This document shows, in pieces, positions 4,489-5,576 of a DNA stretch of 5,576 nt. Each line of letters opens with the position of its first letter. The first letter of the stretch is position 1. The stretch spans positions 1 through 5,576 of the forward strand of contig JAUWQS010000130.1 of NCBI GenBank assembly GCA_030610915.1, given 5' to 3'. Source of the DNA: Pseudomonadota bacterium. Lineage in GTDB: Bacteria > Desulfobacterota > Syntrophia > Syntrophales > JADFWA01. The notes beneath the pieces are model-generated. The model worked only from the letters and a program-made list of their open reading frames with translations, ran no database searches and had not been told where the DNA came from. Position numbers and translations under genes: made by a program.

Positions 4489-5463
4489 TTAAACAGCCTC
4501 TGCCGGGAGTAATTCTTTATGTTTCTTTTTGTTAAGAACGATACATGCAGAAGCAATACTCGGGCCGGAGTTGCCGACAGGACATCTGGCAGCACACTTT
4601 CCGCAACCCACGCAATATCGCGCCAGCCTCGCCACCTTATCATAATCACCTAACCTGGCAGATAAGACCATCGTCATAGGATAAGGCTCGCCATCCACCA
4701 CCTTTACGGGGCAGGCCCCCACACATACCTGACAGTTATAACAGTTTATACTCTGACCTGTATCCTTAGCCAATACACCCTGAACCGTATAATCAAAGAC
4801 CAACAGGATAATAAACATAATGGCCAGACTGTTCCAGGCGATCCTGGTCAGGTGATTTTCAATTATGGAGAAGGTAAATCTGGTTATCGGACTGAGGGCA
4901 GGCACATCCGCAACACCTTGCCAGAGGGCATCGATGATGGCCGTCTGAAATCCCGATGCAGTGGTTCTACTCCCAAAAACCGTCCTTGGGATAACTTCCA
5001 TATCTACTTTCCCGGCTCCCGATAACCTGCCCTTCAGTTCATCGAGACCATTCAGCACATCCTGATACTGCAGAATATCAATCCCTTCGATCTTATGATC
5101 TTTAACCTCAACACTGACCTTGATTGGTCCTCTCTTTCCCGGCCCCTCTCCCCGATAAGTCCCATCCGGCACATAAGCCAGATTAAGTGGTAAATGCTCC
5201 TGAATAGTTTTTCTTACATGCAGATAATTGAGATAGGAATAAGAATGCGCTATAATCCCAATGATCAAGAGGCCGGCCAATATGAAGAAATAAATTTTAT
5301 GGGTTTTATAGGCCCTAATGGAGTAGTAGAGGAGAGTTAGATAGACAATGGCGGCTAATACAAGCCGCGCCTGGGGAAAGATAAGAGCCAAAAAGATGCC
5401 CGCTATAATCATTCTTCCAGGCCTCGAAAGAATTATATTTAAGAATCTATTGGAAAATAACAT
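4489..5463 (-). CDS. Membrane FMN_bind-like / HdrC-like dicluster ferredoxin protein
   Basis: This 324-residue protein is probably a membrane electron carrier. Hydrophobic segments at about 17-30, 33-48 and 56-76 precede a soluble domain (about 97-182) that resembles FMN_bind domains of the RnfG/NqrC/NosR type: it begins PDGTYRGEGPGKRGPIKV and ends ASGFQTAIIDAL. A fourth segment (about 205-227) leads to a C-terminal domain with two full [4Fe-4S] motifs, C241-C244-C247-C251P and C284-C287-C290-C294P. Their spacing is like HdrC/GlpC ferredoxins. The positive-inside rule puts the flavin domain outside and the clusters in the cytoplasm, like a reduced NosR. The flavinylation motif is not canonical: the gapless match to [S/T]GAT reads FGSR (163-166), so covalent FMN is doubtful. 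The ATG follows the upstream TAG directly; a weak GGGG lies 5 nt before it. A role passing electrons between a cytosolic donor and quinone is inferred. Domain calls are by eye. Confidence 0.85.
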   Translation of the reverse strand: MLFSNRFLNIILSRPGRMIIAGIFLALIFPQARLVLAAIVYLTLLYYSIRAYKTHKIYFFILAGLLIIGIIAHSYSYLNYLHVRKTIQEHLPLNLAYVPDGTYRGEGPGKRGPIKVSVEVKDHKIEGIDILQYQDVLNGLDELKGRLSGAGKVDMEVIPRTVFGSRTTASGFQTAIIDALWQGVADVPALSPITRFTFSIIENHLTRIAWNSLAIMFIILLVFDYTVQGVLAKDTGQSINCYNCQVCVGACPVKVVDGEPYPMTMVLSARLGDYDKVARLARYCVGCGKCAARCPVGNSGPSIASACIVLNKKKHKELLPAEAV

Positions 5464-5576
5464 CTATACCCCACAATATTCGGCTACTTCATCGATGTAT
5501 TGACGATTAACCAGCCCTTTTTTGAGGGCATCGGTCAATATCCTCTTAGGGATAATATCTTCTTTCATCGCCTTTA
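5464..5576 (-). CDS. 3' end of an unrecognised gene (partial)
   Basis: The frame is open from the right edge of the window to a TAG at 5464-5466 and encodes at least 36 residues. The visible part is charged and probably helical, ending in YIDEVAEYCGV. There is an in-frame ATG at 5566-5568, but the only purine-rich stretch before it (AAGGCG) touches the ATG, so this is more likely the C-terminus of a longer protein than a complete small gene. I do not recognise the family. The stop codon is immediately followed by the ATG of the next gene (TAGATG), so the two are very probably co-transcribed and translationally coupled. This gene is therefore a candidate partner of the flavin/ferredoxin membrane protein. 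Its function is unknown. Confidence 0.6.
   Translation of the reverse strand, partial: KAMKEDIIPKRILTDALKKGLVNRQYIDEVAEYCGV

Noticed and set aside
4359..4649. Minus-strand 96-codon ORF overlapping the end of the flavin/ferredoxin gene
   Set aside because: It is the shifted frame of the ferredoxin domain running into the palindromic non-coding stretch, with no ribosome site and no recognisable domain.

Overview
The window looks like chromosomal DNA from an anaerobic or facultatively anaerobic Gram-negative bacterium. The reasons are a twin-arginine-exported molybdoenzyme, multi-cluster iron-sulfur proteins, an NrfD-type quinone-reacting membrane subunit, and a membrane flavin/ferredoxin protein. 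Base composition is moderate (mid-40s % GC by eye). Intergenic DNA is rich in short palindromes and simple repeats, as is common in uncultured sediment or groundwater lineages such as Desulfobacterota and Nitrospirota. That placement is an impression only; nothing here fixes the taxon.

All convincing genes are on the minus strand, so transcription runs from right to left. At the right edge is the 3' end of an unrecognised gene (5464-5576). Its stop codon abuts the ATG of a 324-residue membrane protein (4489-5463) that carries an FMN_bind-like domain and an HdrC-like dicluster ferredoxin domain. A 320-bp non-coding stretch (4169-4488) follows, with four palindromes, a diverged repeat copy and a direct repeat just upstream of the next gene. 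Then come three tightly packed genes that form a Psr/Phs-type complex iron-sulfur molybdoenzyme (CISM): a four-cluster ferredoxin subunit (3584-4168), an NrfD/PsrC membrane subunit (2683-3579) and the Tat-exported molybdopterin catalytic subunit (450-2669). The last 449 bp hold tandem heptamers, degenerate repeats, two hairpins and a doubtful 40-codon ORF.

Inferred teamwork: the NrfD subunit exchanges electrons with the quinone pool. The 16-cysteine ferredoxin subunit wires them to the molybdenum site outside the cytoplasmic membrane, where a sulfur compound or another oxyanion would be reduced or oxidised. The flavin/ferredoxin membrane protein could link a cytosolic electron donor to the same membrane pool. 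The substrate cannot be read from sequence.

Points that stand out are these. The catalytic subunit has no cysteine anywhere near the usual molybdenum-ligand position; Ser or Asp is there instead. The FMN-binding protein has lost the canonical flavinylation motif. All three CISM genes appear to start with TTG, each placed 7-8 nt after a good Shine-Dalgarno. Related palindromic repeats lie on both sides of the CISM operon.
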